DNA of 64,000 nt from the NCBI RefSeq assembly GCF_001570485.1, contig NZ_BCTA01000026.1, positions 62,001 through 126,000 on the forward strand, given 5' to 3'. Position numbers and translations under genes: made by a program. A model generated the notes under the pieces. That model did no database searches. It was not told where the DNA came from and saw only the letters and a program-made list of their open reading frames with translations. Within the stretch, counting starts at the first letter, position 1; each line of letters opens with the position of its first letter. The stretch comes from Mycolicibacterium novocastrense. GTDB lineage: Bacteria; Actinomycetota; Actinomycetes; Mycobacteriales; Mycobacteriaceae. This document shows, piece after piece, positions 36,818 to 47,197 of the stretch.

Positions 36818-38086
36818 CTACCGAGCCCCGCCCGTCGCCGCGGGGCCGCCAGTCGCCGCCGTCGCGAAAGCGCTTTTCTCCCTGCCCAGTTCGGCGCGGG
36901 CGATGGTCCGCATGTGCACCTCGTCGGGCCCGTCGAACAGCCGCATCGCGCGGTGCCAGGCGTAGAGCCGCGCCAACGGCACATCGTCACAGATTCCCAT
37001 GCCTCCGTGCACCTGAATGGCGCGGTCGATGACGTCGCACGCCATCTGCGGGGCCACCGCCTTGATCTGCGCGACCAGGACCTGCGCGTCCTTGCTCTTG
37101 TTGCCCTGCTGATCGATGGTCCACGCCGCCTTGTGGCACAACAGGCGGGCCTGGTCGATCTGGTTGCGCGACTTGGCAATCGACTCGCGCACCACACCCT
37201 GCTCGGACAGCGGCTTGCCGAACGCCACCCGCTTCTGCACCCGGTCGATCATCAGCGCCAGCGCCCGCTCGGCGGCGCCGATCGCGCGCATGCAGTGGTG
37301 GATCCGGCCGGGGCCCAGGCGGGCCTGGGCGATCGCGAACCCGCTGCCCTCTTCGTGGAGCAGGTTCTCGGCGGGCACCCGCGCGTTGTCGAAGACGATC
37401 TCGCAATGCCCGTGCTGATCCTGCCAGCCGAACACCGGCAGCGAACGCTGGATGTCGACGCCCGGGGTGTCGGTGGGCACCAGGATCATCGACTGCTGCT
37501 GGTGGCTGGCCGCATCCGGATTGGTCCGGCCCATCACGATCATGATCTTGCAGCGCGGATCGGCCGCGCCGGTGATCCACCACTTGCGACCGTTGATGAC
37601 GTAGTCGTCCCCGTCGCGCAGCATCGTCGTCTCGATGTTGCGGGCATCGCTGGAGGCGACCGCGGGTTCGGTCATCGCGAACGCGCTGCGGATCTCGCCG
37701 GCCAGCAGCGGTTCGAGCCACTGCTTGCGCTGCTGCTCATTGGCGAACAGGTGCAGCGTCTCCATGTTGCCGGTGTCGGGGGCCGCGCAGTTGGTGACCT
37801 CGGGCGCGATCTCCATGCTCCAGCCGGTCAGCTCGGCCAGTTGCGCGTACTCGAGGTTGGTCAGACCGGACTCGGCGGGCAAAAACAGGTTCCACAGCCC
37901 GCGTTCCTTGGCGAGCTTCTTGAGCTCCTCGACGATCGGCGGGACGGTGTGGTCCTTCGGACCCGCCTCTTCGCGGTAGCGGTGGTACTCGGCTTCGGCG
38001 GGGAAGACGAATTCCGTCATGAAATCGCCCAGGCGCTGGTGGTAGTCGGAGGCCTTGGCCGACATCGCGAAGTCCATGCCCGCCAC
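36818..38086 (-). CDS. fadE2: Acyl-CoA dehydrogenase FadE2
   Basis: 422 aa, acyl-CoA dehydrogenase of the ACAD10/11-like subgroup. Motifs: SAFAMTEPAVASSDARN, the middle-domain YVINGRKWWITGA, R-VAFGKPLSEQGV, and the C-terminal WHRAMRLFDGPDEVHMRTIA, where the Asp-Gly replaces the usual Glu-Gly, as in that subgroup. A C-terminal Ala/Gly/Thr tail is extra. It is directly upstream of ptpB, matching the Rv0154c-Rv0153c pair. Substrate chain length cannot be told. Confidence 0.9.
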   Translation of the reverse strand: MAGMDFAMSAKASDYHQRLGDFMTEFVFPAEAEYHRYREEAGPKDHTVPPIVEELKKLAKERGLWNLFLPAESGLTNLEYAQLAELTGWSMEIAPEVTNCAAPDTGNMETLHLFANEQQRKQWLEPLLAGEIRSAFAMTEPAVASSDARNIETTMLRDGDDYVINGRKWWITGAADPRCKIMIVMGRTNPDAASHQQQSMILVPTDTPGVDIQRSLPVFGWQDQHGHCEIVFDNARVPAENLLHEEGSGFAIAQARLGPGRIHHCMRAIGAAERALALMIDRVQKRVAFGKPLSEQGVVRESIAKSRNQIDQARLLCHKAAWTIDQQGNKSKDAQVLVAQIKAVAPQMACDVIDRAIQVHGGMGICDDVPLARLYAWHRAMRLFDGPDEVHMRTIARAELGREKSAFATAATGGPAATGGAR

Positions 38087-38100
38087 GATATGTCACCTCC

Positions 38101-38355
38101 TCAGACGGGTTTGTGCTGCGTCGGGCTTTGCCCGGACTCCCACTTGGCCTCCAGGCTGCGGGTCACCCGGGCGCCCGCGGCGTACTCGAGCTGAAACGTC
38201 GTACCGTCGTCGAGCTCGTAGGTGATGACGGCAGTGCCGTCGTTGACGTCCTTGTGCACCACCTTGCAGGGGACGGATTCGGCGCCCCGGTCGACGAGGA
38301 CGATGTCGCCGGGCGTGACGTCCTCGATGCGGTCGTTCTCGGAGATGTTCGACAT
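38101..38355 (-). CDS. Conserved hypothetical protein, 84 aa
   Basis: Start taken at ATG 38355 (MSNISEN); the frame is open to 38418 but the added Arg-rich residues look non-coding. A compact beta-rich domain is seen: VTPGDIVLVDRGAES, then CKVVHKDVNDGTAVITYELDDGTTFQLEY, resembling SH3-like small domains. No signal peptide. Function is unknown. It ends 14 nt before the fadE2 start on the same strand, so it is likely the first gene of the fadE2-ptpB operon. Confidence 0.7.
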   Translation of the reverse strand: MSNISENDRIEDVTPGDIVLVDRGAESVPCKVVHKDVNDGTAVITYELDDGTTFQLEYAAGARVTRSLEAKWESGQSPTQHKPV

Positions 38356-38571
38356 CCATCGACCGTAGCAACGTCGTAGTCGCGACGGTGCGCGCGCTCT
38401 TCGATGACTGCGTCCCACCGGGCCCCGAAATACGCTGACAGCGAACCTATTTCAGGGTGGCGGTGTGGCCACAATCACGTTCGTTTAGCTTGCCTTCGCA
38501 TCGAGAAAGGTCGAGTACCGAGTAGGTAATCTGGACTGAATCCAAACTAAGCGATAAGGATGGTGCTCGCG
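38356..38571 (+). promoter_or_regulatory. Upstream region of ahpC
   Basis: A 216-nt gap between the divergent 84-aa gene and ahpC, less GC-rich in its right half (38490-38560). AAGGATGG at about 38556-38563 is the ribosome site, 8 nt before the ATG. No oxyR gene is present here, unlike the divergent oxyR-ahpC arrangement of several mycobacteria. No clear OxyR-type dyad was found, only a GATAAG half-site just before the ribosome site. Confidence 0.4.
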
Positions 38572-39159
38572 ATGGCATTGTTGACAATCGGTGACCAGTT
38601 CCCCCGGTACGACATGGCGGCGGTGGTCGGCGGTGACCTCTCTGAGGTCGATGCCAAGCAGCCCGACGACAATTTCACCCGCGTGACCAGCGAGGACCAC
38701 GAGGGCAAGTGGCGGATCGTCTTCTTCTGGCCGAAGGACTTCACCTTCGTGTGCCCGACGGAGATCGCCACGTTCGGCAAGCTCAACGACGACTTCGAGG
38801 ACCGCGACGCGAAGGTCATCGGCGTGTCGGTCGACAACGAGTTCGTCCACTTCCAGTGGCGCGCCCAGCACGAGGACCTCAAGAAGCTGCCGTCCCCGAT
38901 GGCTTCGGACCTCAAGCGTGAGCTCTCGCTGGCGACCGGTGTGCTCAACGCCGACGGCGTGGCCGACCGGGCGACGTTCATCATCGACCCGAACAACGAG
39001 ATCCAGTTCGTGTCGGTGACCGCCGGGTCCGTGGGCCGCAACGTCGACGAGGTGCTGCGGGTGCTCGACGCGCTGCAGTCCGACGAGCTGTGCGCCTGCA
39101 ACTGGAAGAAGGGCGATCCCACGATCAAGCCGGCCGAGCTGCTGGCAGAGGCGGTGTGA
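38572..39159 (+). CDS. ahpC: Alkyl hydroperoxide reductase AhpC
   Basis: 195 aa from ATG 38572, exactly the length of M. tuberculosis AhpC; four extra upstream codons to 38560 would overlap the ribosome site. Peroxidatic Cys61 lies in FTFVCPTE, and resolving cysteines near residue 174 and 176 in ELCACNWKK give the three-cysteine arrangement of mycobacterial AhpC. It reduces peroxides and peroxynitrite using AhpD as electron donor. ahpD starts 2 nt after the stop. Confidence 0.96.
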   Translation: MALLTIGDQFPRYDMAAVVGGDLSEVDAKQPDDNFTRVTSEDHEGKWRIVFFWPKDFTFVCPTEIATFGKLNDDFEDRDAKVIGVSVDNEFVHFQWRAQHEDLKKLPSPMASDLKRELSLATGVLNADGVADRATFIIDPNNEIQFVSVTAGSVGRNVDEVLRVLDALQSDELCACNWKKGDPTIKPAELLAEAV

Positions 39160-39161
39160 CC

Positions 39162-39695
39162 ATGAGCATCGACAACATCAAGGAAGCGCTGCCGGAGTAC
39201 GCCAAGGATCTGAAGCTGAACTTCGGCAGCATCGTCAAGAGCACCGAGCTGTCCGAGGAGCAGCTGTGGGGCGCCCTGGTGGCGACCGCCGCGGCGACCA
39301 AGAACGAGCGACTCCTGCGCGAGATCGCCGAGGACGCCCTGGACATCCTCAGCCAGGAGGCCTACAACGCCGCTCTCGGCGCGGCCGCGATCATGGGGAT
39401 GAACAACTTCTTCTACCGCACGAAGGGCCAGCTCGACGGCGCCTATGACGACCTGCGTGCCGGGTTGCGGATGAACATCATCGGCAACCCCGGTGTCGCC
39501 AAGGAGGATTTCGAGCTGTGGTCGCTGGCGGTGTCGGCGATCAACGGATGCGGCCACTGTGTCGCCGCGCACGAGAAGACCCTGCGCGATGCCGACGTGT
39601 CGCGCACGGTGATCTTCGAGGCGATCCGGTTGGCCTCGATCGTCTCCGGCGTCGGCCAGGCGTTGCAGACCGCCGAGGTGCTGACCTCGGTCTGA
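39162..39695 (+). CDS. ahpD: Alkyl hydroperoxide reductase partner AhpD
   Basis: 177 aa, identical in length to M. tuberculosis AhpD. The redox motif CGHC is at residues 130-133, with a downstream His in the family proton-relay pattern (CVAAHEKTL). AhpD passes electrons from the lipoamide of dihydrolipoamide systems to AhpC. Overlap of function and the 2-nt gap show one operon with ahpC, closed by a strong hairpin at 39708-39736. Confidence 0.96.
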   Translation: MSIDNIKEALPEYAKDLKLNFGSIVKSTELSEEQLWGALVATAAATKNERLLREIAEDALDILSQEAYNAALGAAAIMGMNNFFYRTKGQLDGAYDDLRAGLRMNIIGNPGVAKEDFELWSLAVSAINGCGHCVAAHEKTLRDADVSRTVIFEAIRLASIVSGVGQALQTAEVLTSV

Positions 39696-39707
39696 TCGCA
39701 TACATGA

Positions 39708-39736
39708 AGCGGGGGCACCGAATCGGTGCCCCCGCT
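39708..39736. terminator. Bidirectional hairpin terminator between ahpD and a convergent small gene
   Basis: A perfect 14-bp inverted repeat, AGCGGGGGCACCGA at 39708-39721 with its complement at 39723-39736, followed by CTTGTG. It lies 12 nt after the ahpD stop and 13 nt before the stop of the minus-strand secreted protein gene, so it can serve both transcripts. Confidence 0.85.
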
Positions 39737-39749
39737 CTTGTGTCTGGAC

Positions 39750-39992
39750 TCAGCGGTAGTAGCCCGGCTCCTCGACGTGGATGTGGTCGATGCGGTGGCC
39801 GTGGGTCCCCGACTGAACCGACGGAGCGTGGACGTTGGGCGTCGCGACGATGCCCGGTCGCGGGGTGTTGTCGGGGGTGTAGGTCCCTGCGCTGGCGGCT
39901 CCGGCGAAACCGAGTGCCCCGCCGAGGATCCCGGCTGCGAGGACCGGCAGCGCGACGAAACGGGCGAGGCGGCGATTGGTGTTGGTGGTCAT
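39750..39992 (-). CDS. Small secreted protein with His-rich C-terminus, 80 aa
   Basis: Start at ATG 39992 with an AAAGGAG ribosome site 8 nt upstream. A Sec signal peptide runs to about residue 35 (GFAGAASAGT). The mature peptide is only about 45 residues and ends with HGHRIDHIHVEEPGYYR, four histidines in ten residues. Function is unknown; metal binding is possible but only suggested by composition. The frame continues upstream to 41204, but that part is antisense to the two-component genes and is not coding. Confidence 0.7.
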   Translation of the reverse strand: MTTNTNRRLARFVALPVLAAGILGGALGFAGAASAGTYTPDNTPRPGIVATPNVHAPSVQSGTHGHRIDHIHVEEPGYYR

Positions 39993-40169
39993 TTCGAATC
40001 TCCTTTGATTCCTGGTTCTGTGTTCTTGACCACCGGGATGTTCCGGCGATGACTCAAGAGTGCTGCAACACCAGCTCGCTGTATGTGGGGCGACCGGCCC
40101 TCGGACGGGATGAATCTCATGTCCTCCAAATGGAGGAGGCGGTCGGCCCGCTGTGCCAAGCTGACACCC

Positions 40170-40823
40170 GTGGTGAGCGGCACGGCCGGTGAGAAGGTCC
40201 GGGTGGTGGTGGGCGACGACCACCCGATGTTTCGCGACGGCGTGGTCCGCGCGCTGGTCTCCAGCGGACAGATCGAGGTGGTGGCCGAGGCAGACGACGG
40301 CGTCGCCGCGCTCGAAGCGATCCGCTCGCATACCCCCCAGGTGGCGCTGCTGGACTATCGCATGCCGGGCATGGACGGGTCGGAGGTGGCGGCCGCGGTC
40401 ATTCGGGACGAACTGCCCACCCGGGTGTTGCTCATCTCGGCGCACGACGAGTCCGCGATCGTCTACCAGGCGCTGCAGAACGGCGCGGCGGGATTCCTGC
40501 CCAAGGAGTCCACTCGATCGGAACTCGTCACTGCGGTGCTCGACTGCGCCAAGGGCCGAGATGTCGTCGCACCCAGTCTGGCCGCCGGCCTGGCCGGTGA
40601 GATTCGCAAGCGCTCCGAACCCAGCGGGCCGACGCTGAGCCCGAGGGAACGCGAGGTGCTCAGGCTGATCGCGTCCGGTACCAGCATCCCGGCGATGGCC
40701 AAGCAGTTGTTCCTCGCGCCGTCGACGGTGAAGACCCACGTGCAGCGGCTCTACGAGAAGCTCGGGGTCAACGACCGCGGCGCAGCCGTCGCCGAGGCGA
40801 TGCGCCGCAAGCTGCTGGACTGA
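40170..40823 (+). CDS. NarL/LuxR-type response regulator
   Basis: 217 aa from GTG 40170 (GTG 40173 is equally possible); an ATG at 40083 in frame adds an unlikely basic leader. The receiver domain has the acidic pair GDDHPMFRDG, phosphoacceptor Asp62 in LLDYRMPGMDG, Thr/Ser LLISAHDE and Lys in GFLPKES. A LuxR helix-turn-helix follows at about 150-210 (LSPREREVLRLIASGTSIPA, then STVKTHVQRLYEKLGV). Its partner kinase starts 7 nt downstream. Regulator before sensor is the less common order. Confidence 0.9.
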   Translation: MVSGTAGEKVRVVVGDDHPMFRDGVVRALVSSGQIEVVAEADDGVAALEAIRSHTPQVALLDYRMPGMDGSEVAAAVIRDELPTRVLLISAHDESAIVYQALQNGAAGFLPKESTRSELVTAVLDCAKGRDVVAPSLAAGLAGEIRKRSEPSGPTLSPREREVLRLIASGTSIPAMAKQLFLAPSTVKTHVQRLYEKLGVNDRGAAVAEAMRRKLLD

Positions 40824-40830
40824 CGCCGTC

Positions 40831-42011
40831 GTGTTGGACCGGATCGCGAGCTTCTTCGCCGAGGAACCCGTGCGCGTTTCGGCGGTGCTGAGGCTGCCGC
40901 TGCTCGCGCTGATCGGTGTGCTGGTGGCGATCTGGGAGGTCGACCACTGGCTGCCGGGCCTGTACGCGGCGGTGCTCGGGGTATGGGCGGTCGCGGCGGT
41001 GCTCTGGCTTGTCGCGGTCCTGCGCGGCCCGGTGCCCTGGTGGGGCGGCTGGGCCTCCACCGGCGTCGACGTCCTGATGATCCTGGTGCTGTGTCTGGTG
41101 TCGGGTGGCGCCACCGCCGCTCTGCTTCCGGTCTTCTTCCTCCTGCCCATCGCGGTGGCGTTCCAGGACCGGCCGCTGTTGACCGCGCTGCTCGGAATCG
41201 GCACGGCGACGGCCTATCTCGGTGCGTGGGTGGTGTACTCGAAACGCGACGACACGGTCGGGTTGCCGAACGTCGTCTACACCCATTTCGGCTTCCTGCT
41301 GTGGGGGTCGCTGGCGATGACCGCACTGTGCGTGGTGCTGGTCCGTCGCCAGGCCCGGGTGGCGAAGCTGCAGGCGGTACGGCGGCAACTGGTTTCCGAG
41401 GCGATGCAGGCCGACGAGCGCCACAACCGGGAGGTCGCCGAGAATCTGCACGACGGTCCGCTGCAGACGCTGCTCGCGGCGCGTCTCGACCTCGACGAAC
41501 TTCAGGAGAACAACGGCGATCCCGCGCTGGAGGCGGTCCGCGACGCGTTACAGCAGACCGCCGCGGCGCTGCGCTCGACGGTGACCCAGCTGCACCCTCA
41601 GGTGCTGGCCCAACTGGGTCTCACCCCGGCGGTACGAGAGCTGTTGCGGCAGTTCGAATCCCGCGGTCACTATGAGATCGAGGTGGATCTCGACGACGTC
41701 GGCAAACCCGAATCGCAGCAGTTGCTCTACCGGGCGGCCCGGGAACTGCTCGCCAACATCCACAAGCACGCGGACGCGACAACCGTGCGGGTCGGTTTGG
41801 CGCGCCGAGGGGACCGGGTCGTGCTGACGGTCTCCGACGACGGCAAGGGCTTCGCCCCGGCGATCGTCGAGCAGTACGTCGCCGACGGTCATATCGGCCT
41901 GGGCTCACTGCTGGCCCGGTTCGACGCGATGGGCGGGTCGCTGCAGGTGAATTCGGCGGAGGGTTACGGCACGCAGGTCACGGTCACCTCACCGCCCGAA
42001 CCACGCGCCGA

Positions 42012-42015
<4 letters not shown>
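40831..42015 (+). CDS. Sensor histidine kinase, NarX/DegS type
   Basis: 394 aa, GTG start 7 nt after the response regulator. About five to six membrane helices fill residues 18-170 with short loops, so stimuli are probably sensed in the membrane. The dimerisation region contains the HisKA_3 box with phosphoacceptor His207 in ENLHDGPLQTL. The ATPase domain has N (ELLANIHKHA) and G (DDGKGF, GLGSLLAR) boxes. It should phosphorylate the NarL-type regulator encoded upstream. The stop overlaps the convergent acyl-CoA dehydrogenase stop by 4 nt. Confidence 0.9.
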
Positions 42016-43151
<1,136 letters not shown>

Positions 43152-43220
43152 CCGATGGCCTCCTGGTTGTGCGGAATCGACACAACGATAGGCGGGCCCC
43201 GTCACGTGGCAGACGCGACG

Positions 43221-44171
43221 TCAGTCGCTGCGTCTCCACCAGGCGGCGAAGTACAGCACCATCGCGCCGGTCAGCGCCAGCAGCACCCACAACACCAGGA
43301 CCTGATCGATCCACGCGCCCGGCGGAGGAGCGCCGGGCATGAAGTTGCGGATCGGGATGATCGCGAACAGCGACGCGGCGTACCAGGTGCCGAACGGCGG
43401 CAGGAAGTTACGCCGCCCCCGCAGCATCTCGATCGACACGAAGAGGGCCAGCGCGGGCAGGGTGATCAACACCAGGCACAGGCCGACATCGAAGGCGAGC
43501 GGTCCCTTCGCGCGCTTCAACGTCACCGTCTCGTAGTCGCCGTCGCGGGCGGACTGGGTGGCCGGTCCGCTGCGCGTGCTGGTGATGTCCCACCCGTCGA
43601 GCCCGCCGGTCACCACGACCCGTGCGGGCTCGAACGTGCGGTCGTCACCGCTTCCGATGAGCACGTCGGCTCCCAGAGCCCCGACGGTGTACGAGTCGAA
43701 CGGCCACTTGTCCGGGTCGCCCTTCGCGGACAGCGTGGCGCTGATTTCGGCGGGCAGCTGGCCCTTGGGGGTCTGCAGGTCCTGGATGTCGATGTTGACC
43801 TCATTGATGAACAGCCGCACCGCGATATCGGTGTTGACCACGTTGAGGTCGTTGTTCATGTGGTCGTCGGACGGGAAGACGACGACCTTGACGTCGATCT
43901 CGTTGGCGACCGTGTGCAGTTCCGACAGGGTGACCTGGACGATGTTGTCGTCACTGGTGCCGAGATCGGGAGGCCCCAGGGATACGGGCTCGCCGGAGAG
44001 ATAGTGATACCCGACCAGCGACGCGATGTAGACGACCAGGATGATCAGCACGGTGGCGATGTCGTTGATCCGTGTGCGTCTGCGACTGGGGGACCTCGGC
44101 GCCCGGTCTGCTGGCCCGGTCGAGGCTTCGGGCACCGTCGAGTGTTCGGGCACCTTCGAGTCTTCCGGCAC
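43221..44171 (-). CDS. DUF4436 family membrane protein
   Basis: 316 aa, GTG start at 44171 (the exact start is uncertain in the repetitive E/S/T/V leader, residues 1-20). One membrane helix lies at about 38-58, then an extracytoplasmic beta-rich domain of about 150 residues, and three helices near the C-terminus (about 225-310), matching DUF4436 proteins of mycobacteria. The outer domain carries no cysteines. Function is unknown. It is divergent from pntAa with 114 nt between the starts. Confidence 0.8.
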   Translation of the reverse strand: MPEDSKVPEHSTVPEASTGPADRAPRSPSRRRTRINDIATVLIILVVYIASLVGYHYLSGEPVSLGPPDLGTSDDNIVQVTLSELHTVANEIDVKVVVFPSDDHMNNDLNVVNTDIAVRLFINEVNIDIQDLQTPKGQLPAEISATLSAKGDPDKWPFDSYTVGALGADVLIGSGDDRTFEPARVVVTGGLDGWDITSTRSGPATQSARDGDYETVTLKRAKGPLAFDVGLCLVLITLPALALFVSIEMLRGRRNFLPPFGTWYAASLFAIIPIRNFMPGAPPPGAWIDQVLVLWVLLALTGAMVLYFAAWWRRSD

Positions 44172-44285
44172 CTTCGGGATGCTAGTTCGCGCGGCAGCCG
44201 TTTCCGGTGCGCCGTGCCGGTGGAAATCCGCGACTGGCCGTACCGATTTAGATGTGACCAGCGGTTGCGGTTAAGGTGTTCCGTC

Positions 44286-45401
44286 ATGACAGAGCAGACG
44301 CATGCTGATGTCGCCGAGGGGACGGGCCCGACGGTCGGGGTGGTGCGCGAATCAGGAGCCGACGAGCGCCGTGTCGCGCTGGTGCCCAAGGCCGTCGCCT
44401 CGCTGGTGAAAAGTGGTGTCGCCGTCGTCGTGGAATCCGGCGCGGGCGAGCGGGCGCTTCTGCCCGACGACCTCTACACCGGCGCGGGCGCGACGATCGG
44501 TGACGCCTGGGCCGCCGACGTCGTGGTCAAGGTCGCGCCGCCGACCGCCGCGGAGGTCGCCCGGCTCACGAGCGGCCAGACGTTGATCGGCTTCCTCGCT
44601 CCGCGCAACGACGACAACCAGATCGCCGCCCTGAAGTCGGCGGGTGTGCGAGCCTTCGCCGTCGAGGCGATCCCGCGCATCTCGCGCGCCCAGGTGATGG
44701 ACGCGCTGTCGTCACAAGCCAACGTCGCGGGCTACAAGGCCGTGCTGCTGGCAGCCTCGGAGTCGACGCGGTTCTTCCCGATGCTCACCACCGCCGCCGG
44801 CACCGTGAAGCCGGCGTCCGTGCTCGTGCTCGGCGTCGGCGTGGCCGGCCTGCAGGCGCTGGCCACCGCCAAGCGGCTCGGCGCGCGCACCACCGGCTAC
44901 GACGTGCGCCCCGAGGTGGCCGATCAGGTCCGCTCGGTCGGCGCGCAGTGGCTCGAGCTGGGTATCGAGGCCGCCGGTGAGGGCGGCTACGCCCGCGAGC
45001 TGTCCGAAGAGGAACGCGCGCAACAGCAGAAGGAACTCGAGCAGGCGATCACCGGCTTCGACGTCGTGATCACCACCGCGCTGGTGCCCGGTCGGCCGGC
45101 GCCCCGGTTGGTGACCGCGGCCGCGGTCGAGGGGATGAAGCCGGGCAGCGTGGTCGTCGACCTCGCCGGCGAGACGGGCGGCAACTGCGAGCTCACCGAG
45201 CCGGGGCAGACCGTGGTCCGCCACGGCGTCACGATCGCCTCACCGCTGAACCTTCCCGCCACCATGCCCGAACACGCCAGCGAGCTGTATTCCAAGAACC
45301 TCACCTCGCTGCTGGACCTGCTGATCAGCGACGGCAAGCTGATGCCCGATTTCGACGACGAGGTGGTGGCGGCCTCCTGCGTCACCCGGGGAGAGAACTG
45401 A
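44286..45401 (+). CDS. pntAa: NAD(P) transhydrogenase subunit alpha, soluble part PntAa
   Basis: 371 aa from ATG 44286; the same frame is open far upstream but only by chance, antisense to other genes. It is the NAD(H)-binding domain I of proton-translocating transhydrogenase, alanine-dehydrogenase-like: VRESGADERRVALVPKAV, GVGVAGLQALATAKRLGARTTGYD Rossmann loop, SRAQVMDALSSQANVAGYKAV. A TAAGGT hexamer 8 nt before the ATG suggests a very short leader. In this split form PntAa, PntAb and PntB are separate, with overlapping genes. Confidence 0.93.
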   Translation: MTEQTHADVAEGTGPTVGVVRESGADERRVALVPKAVASLVKSGVAVVVESGAGERALLPDDLYTGAGATIGDAWAADVVVKVAPPTAAEVARLTSGQTLIGFLAPRNDDNQIAALKSAGVRAFAVEAIPRISRAQVMDALSSQANVAGYKAVLLAASESTRFFPMLTTAAGTVKPASVLVLGVGVAGLQALATAKRLGARTTGYDVRPEVADQVRSVGAQWLELGIEAAGEGGYARELSEEERAQQQKELEQAITGFDVVITTALVPGRPAPRLVTAAAVEGMKPGSVVVDLAGETGGNCELTEPGQTVVRHGVTIASPLNLPATMPEHASELYSKNLTSLLDLLISDGKLMPDFDDEVVAASCVTRGEN

Positions 45402-45739
45402 TGTACGACAATCTGCTGGCCAACCTCGCGATCCTGGTGCTCGCCGGGTTCGTCGGGTTCGCCGTGATCTCCAAGGTGCCCAACACCTTGCACACACCGT
45501 TGATGTCGGGCACCAACGCCATCCACGGCATCGTGGTGCTCGGTGCGCTGATCGTGCTGGGCGATCTGCCCGCCGACGCGCCCTGGGGTGTGCGCACCAT
45601 CGCGTTCGTGGCGTTGATCTTCGGCACGCTCAACGTGATCGGCGGCTTCCTGGTCACCGACCGGATGCTGGGGATGTTCAAGGGGCGAAGGCCCGATCCC
45701 AAGGCAGTCGAGACGACGGAAGCGGCGGCTGACAAGTGA
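45401..45739 (+). CDS. pntAb: NAD(P) transhydrogenase subunit alpha, membrane part PntAb
   Basis: 112 aa with three to four membrane helices, the short domain IIa segment that in many bacteria is fused to PntA. VPNTLHTPLMSGTNAIHGIV is the typical loop and helix. The ATG shares its first base with the pntAa TGA, and its stop overlaps the pntB GTG, so all three subunits are made from one message. Confidence 0.93.
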   Translation: MYDNLLANLAILVLAGFVGFAVISKVPNTLHTPLMSGTNAIHGIVVLGALIVLGDLPADAPWGVRTIAFVALIFGTLNVIGGFLVTDRMLGMFKGRRPDPKAVETTEAAADK

Positions 45740-47169
45740 ACTATCTCGTCACAGTCCTCTATATCGTCGCGTTCTCACTGTTCATTCTCGGCCTGTCCGG
45801 GCTGACCGGGCCCAAGACCGCGGTGCGGGGCAACTGGATCGCCGCCACCGGTATGGCCATCGCCGTGATCGCCACGCTGATCAAGGTGCGCGACACCGCG
45901 CCGATCAACTGGGTGCTGATCGTGGCCGGATTGGCGCTCGGCGTGATTCTCGGTGTGCCGCCGGCCAAGAAGACCAAGATGACGGCGATGCCGCAGTTGG
46001 TGGCGCTGTTCAACGGCGTCGGCGGCGGCACCGTTGCGTTGATCGCGTGGGCGGAGTTCATCGAGACCGACGGCTTCGCGCATTTCACGCCCGACCAGCA
46101 TCCGACGGTGGCGCTGGTGGGCGGGTCGCTGCTCGCCGCGATCATCGGCTCGGTGTCGTTCTGGGGTTCGCTGGTGGCCTTCCTCAAACTGCAGGAGTCG
46201 ATCCCGAAGAACGTCGAGAAGCGACTTGTCGCCTCGGCGAAGCTGTTTCAGGCCGCCAATGTGCTGCTGCTGCTCGGTGCGACCGCCGCAGCCATCTACA
46301 TCGGGCTCAACGCGGGAACCGGCAGCCCGGGCTGGACGATCGCGCTTGTCCTCGTGTTCGCCGGCCTGATGGGCCTGTTCGTGGTGTTCCCGATCGGCGG
46401 CGCGGACATGCCGGTCGTCATCTCCTTGCTCAACGCGCTGACCGGATTGTCGGCTGCCGCAGCGGGTCTGGCGTTGGACAACACCGCGATGATCGTCGCG
46501 GGCATGATCGTCGGCGCATCCGGTTCGATCCTGACCAACCTGATGGCCGTGGCGATGAACCGGTCGATCCCGGCGATCGTGTTCGGTTCCTTCGGCGGCG
46601 GCGCCGACGCGGTGGCGGGTCCGGGGGGCGACCAGGGCACCGTGAAGGCGACCTCGGCCGCGGACGCGGCGATTCAGATGGCGTATGCCAACCAGGTGAT
46701 CGTCGTCCCCGGTTATGGGCTGGCTGTCGCGCAGGCCCAGCACACCGTCAAGGAGATGGCCGACCTGCTGGAGAGCAAAGGCGTCGAGGTGAAGTACGCC
46801 ATCCATCCCGTCGCCGGCCGCATGCCGGGGCACATGAACGTGCTGCTGGCGGAGGCCGACGTCGAGTACGACTCGATGAAGGAGATGGACGACATCAACG
46901 GCGAATTCGGCCGCACCGACGTCACTTTGGTCATCGGCGCCAACGACGTCACCAATCCGGCCGCGCGCAACGACCCCTCGAGTCCGATTCACGGCATGCC
47001 GATCCTCAACGTCGACGAGTCCCGGTCGGTGATCGTGCTCAAGCGGTCGATGAACGCGGGCTACGCGGGCATCGAGAACCCGCTGTTCTTCCTCGACCAG
47101 ACCTCGATGCTGTTCGGGGACGCCAAGAAGTCGGTCACCTCGGTGATCGAGGAACTCAAGGCGCTCTAG
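45736..47169 (+). CDS. pntB: NAD(P) transhydrogenase subunit beta PntB
   Basis: 477 aa, GTG start overlapping the pntAb stop. About eight to nine membrane helices (residues 5-270) are followed by the NADP(H)-binding domain III, about 300-477: VIVVPGYGLAVAQAQH, HPVAGRMPGHMNVLLAEA, GANDVTNPAARNDPSSPI and KRSMNAGYAGIENPLF. The complex couples hydride transfer between NADH and NADP+ to proton flow, supplying NADPH. Gene order matches Rv0155-Rv0157. Confidence 0.94.
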   Translation: MNYLVTVLYIVAFSLFILGLSGLTGPKTAVRGNWIAATGMAIAVIATLIKVRDTAPINWVLIVAGLALGVILGVPPAKKTKMTAMPQLVALFNGVGGGTVALIAWAEFIETDGFAHFTPDQHPTVALVGGSLLAAIIGSVSFWGSLVAFLKLQESIPKNVEKRLVASAKLFQAANVLLLLGATAAAIYIGLNAGTGSPGWTIALVLVFAGLMGLFVVFPIGGADMPVVISLLNALTGLSAAAAGLALDNTAMIVAGMIVGASGSILTNLMAVAMNRSIPAIVFGSFGGGADAVAGPGGDQGTVKATSAADAAIQMAYANQVIVVPGYGLAVAQAQHTVKEMADLLESKGVEVKYAIHPVAGRMPGHMNVLLAEADVEYDSMKEMDDINGEFGRTDVTLVIGANDVTNPAARNDPSSPIHGMPILNVDESRSVIVLKRSMNAGYAGIENPLFFLDQTSMLFGDAKKSVTSVIEELKAL

Positions 47170-47184
47170 TCGACCGGCCGGCCG

Positions 47185-47190
47185 TAAGCT
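47185..47190 (+). promoter_or_regulatory. -10 hexamer, leaderless start of the DUF3159 gene
   Basis: TAAGCT, 7 nt before the GTG at 47198 and 15 nt after the pntB stop. Confidence 0.5.
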
Positions 47191-47197
47191 CGGGCGG

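Noticed and set aside
38483..38501. A possible IdeR-type iron box upstream of ahpC
   Set aside because: Only half of the TTAGGTTAGGCTAACCTAA-type consensus can be matched, with no second half.
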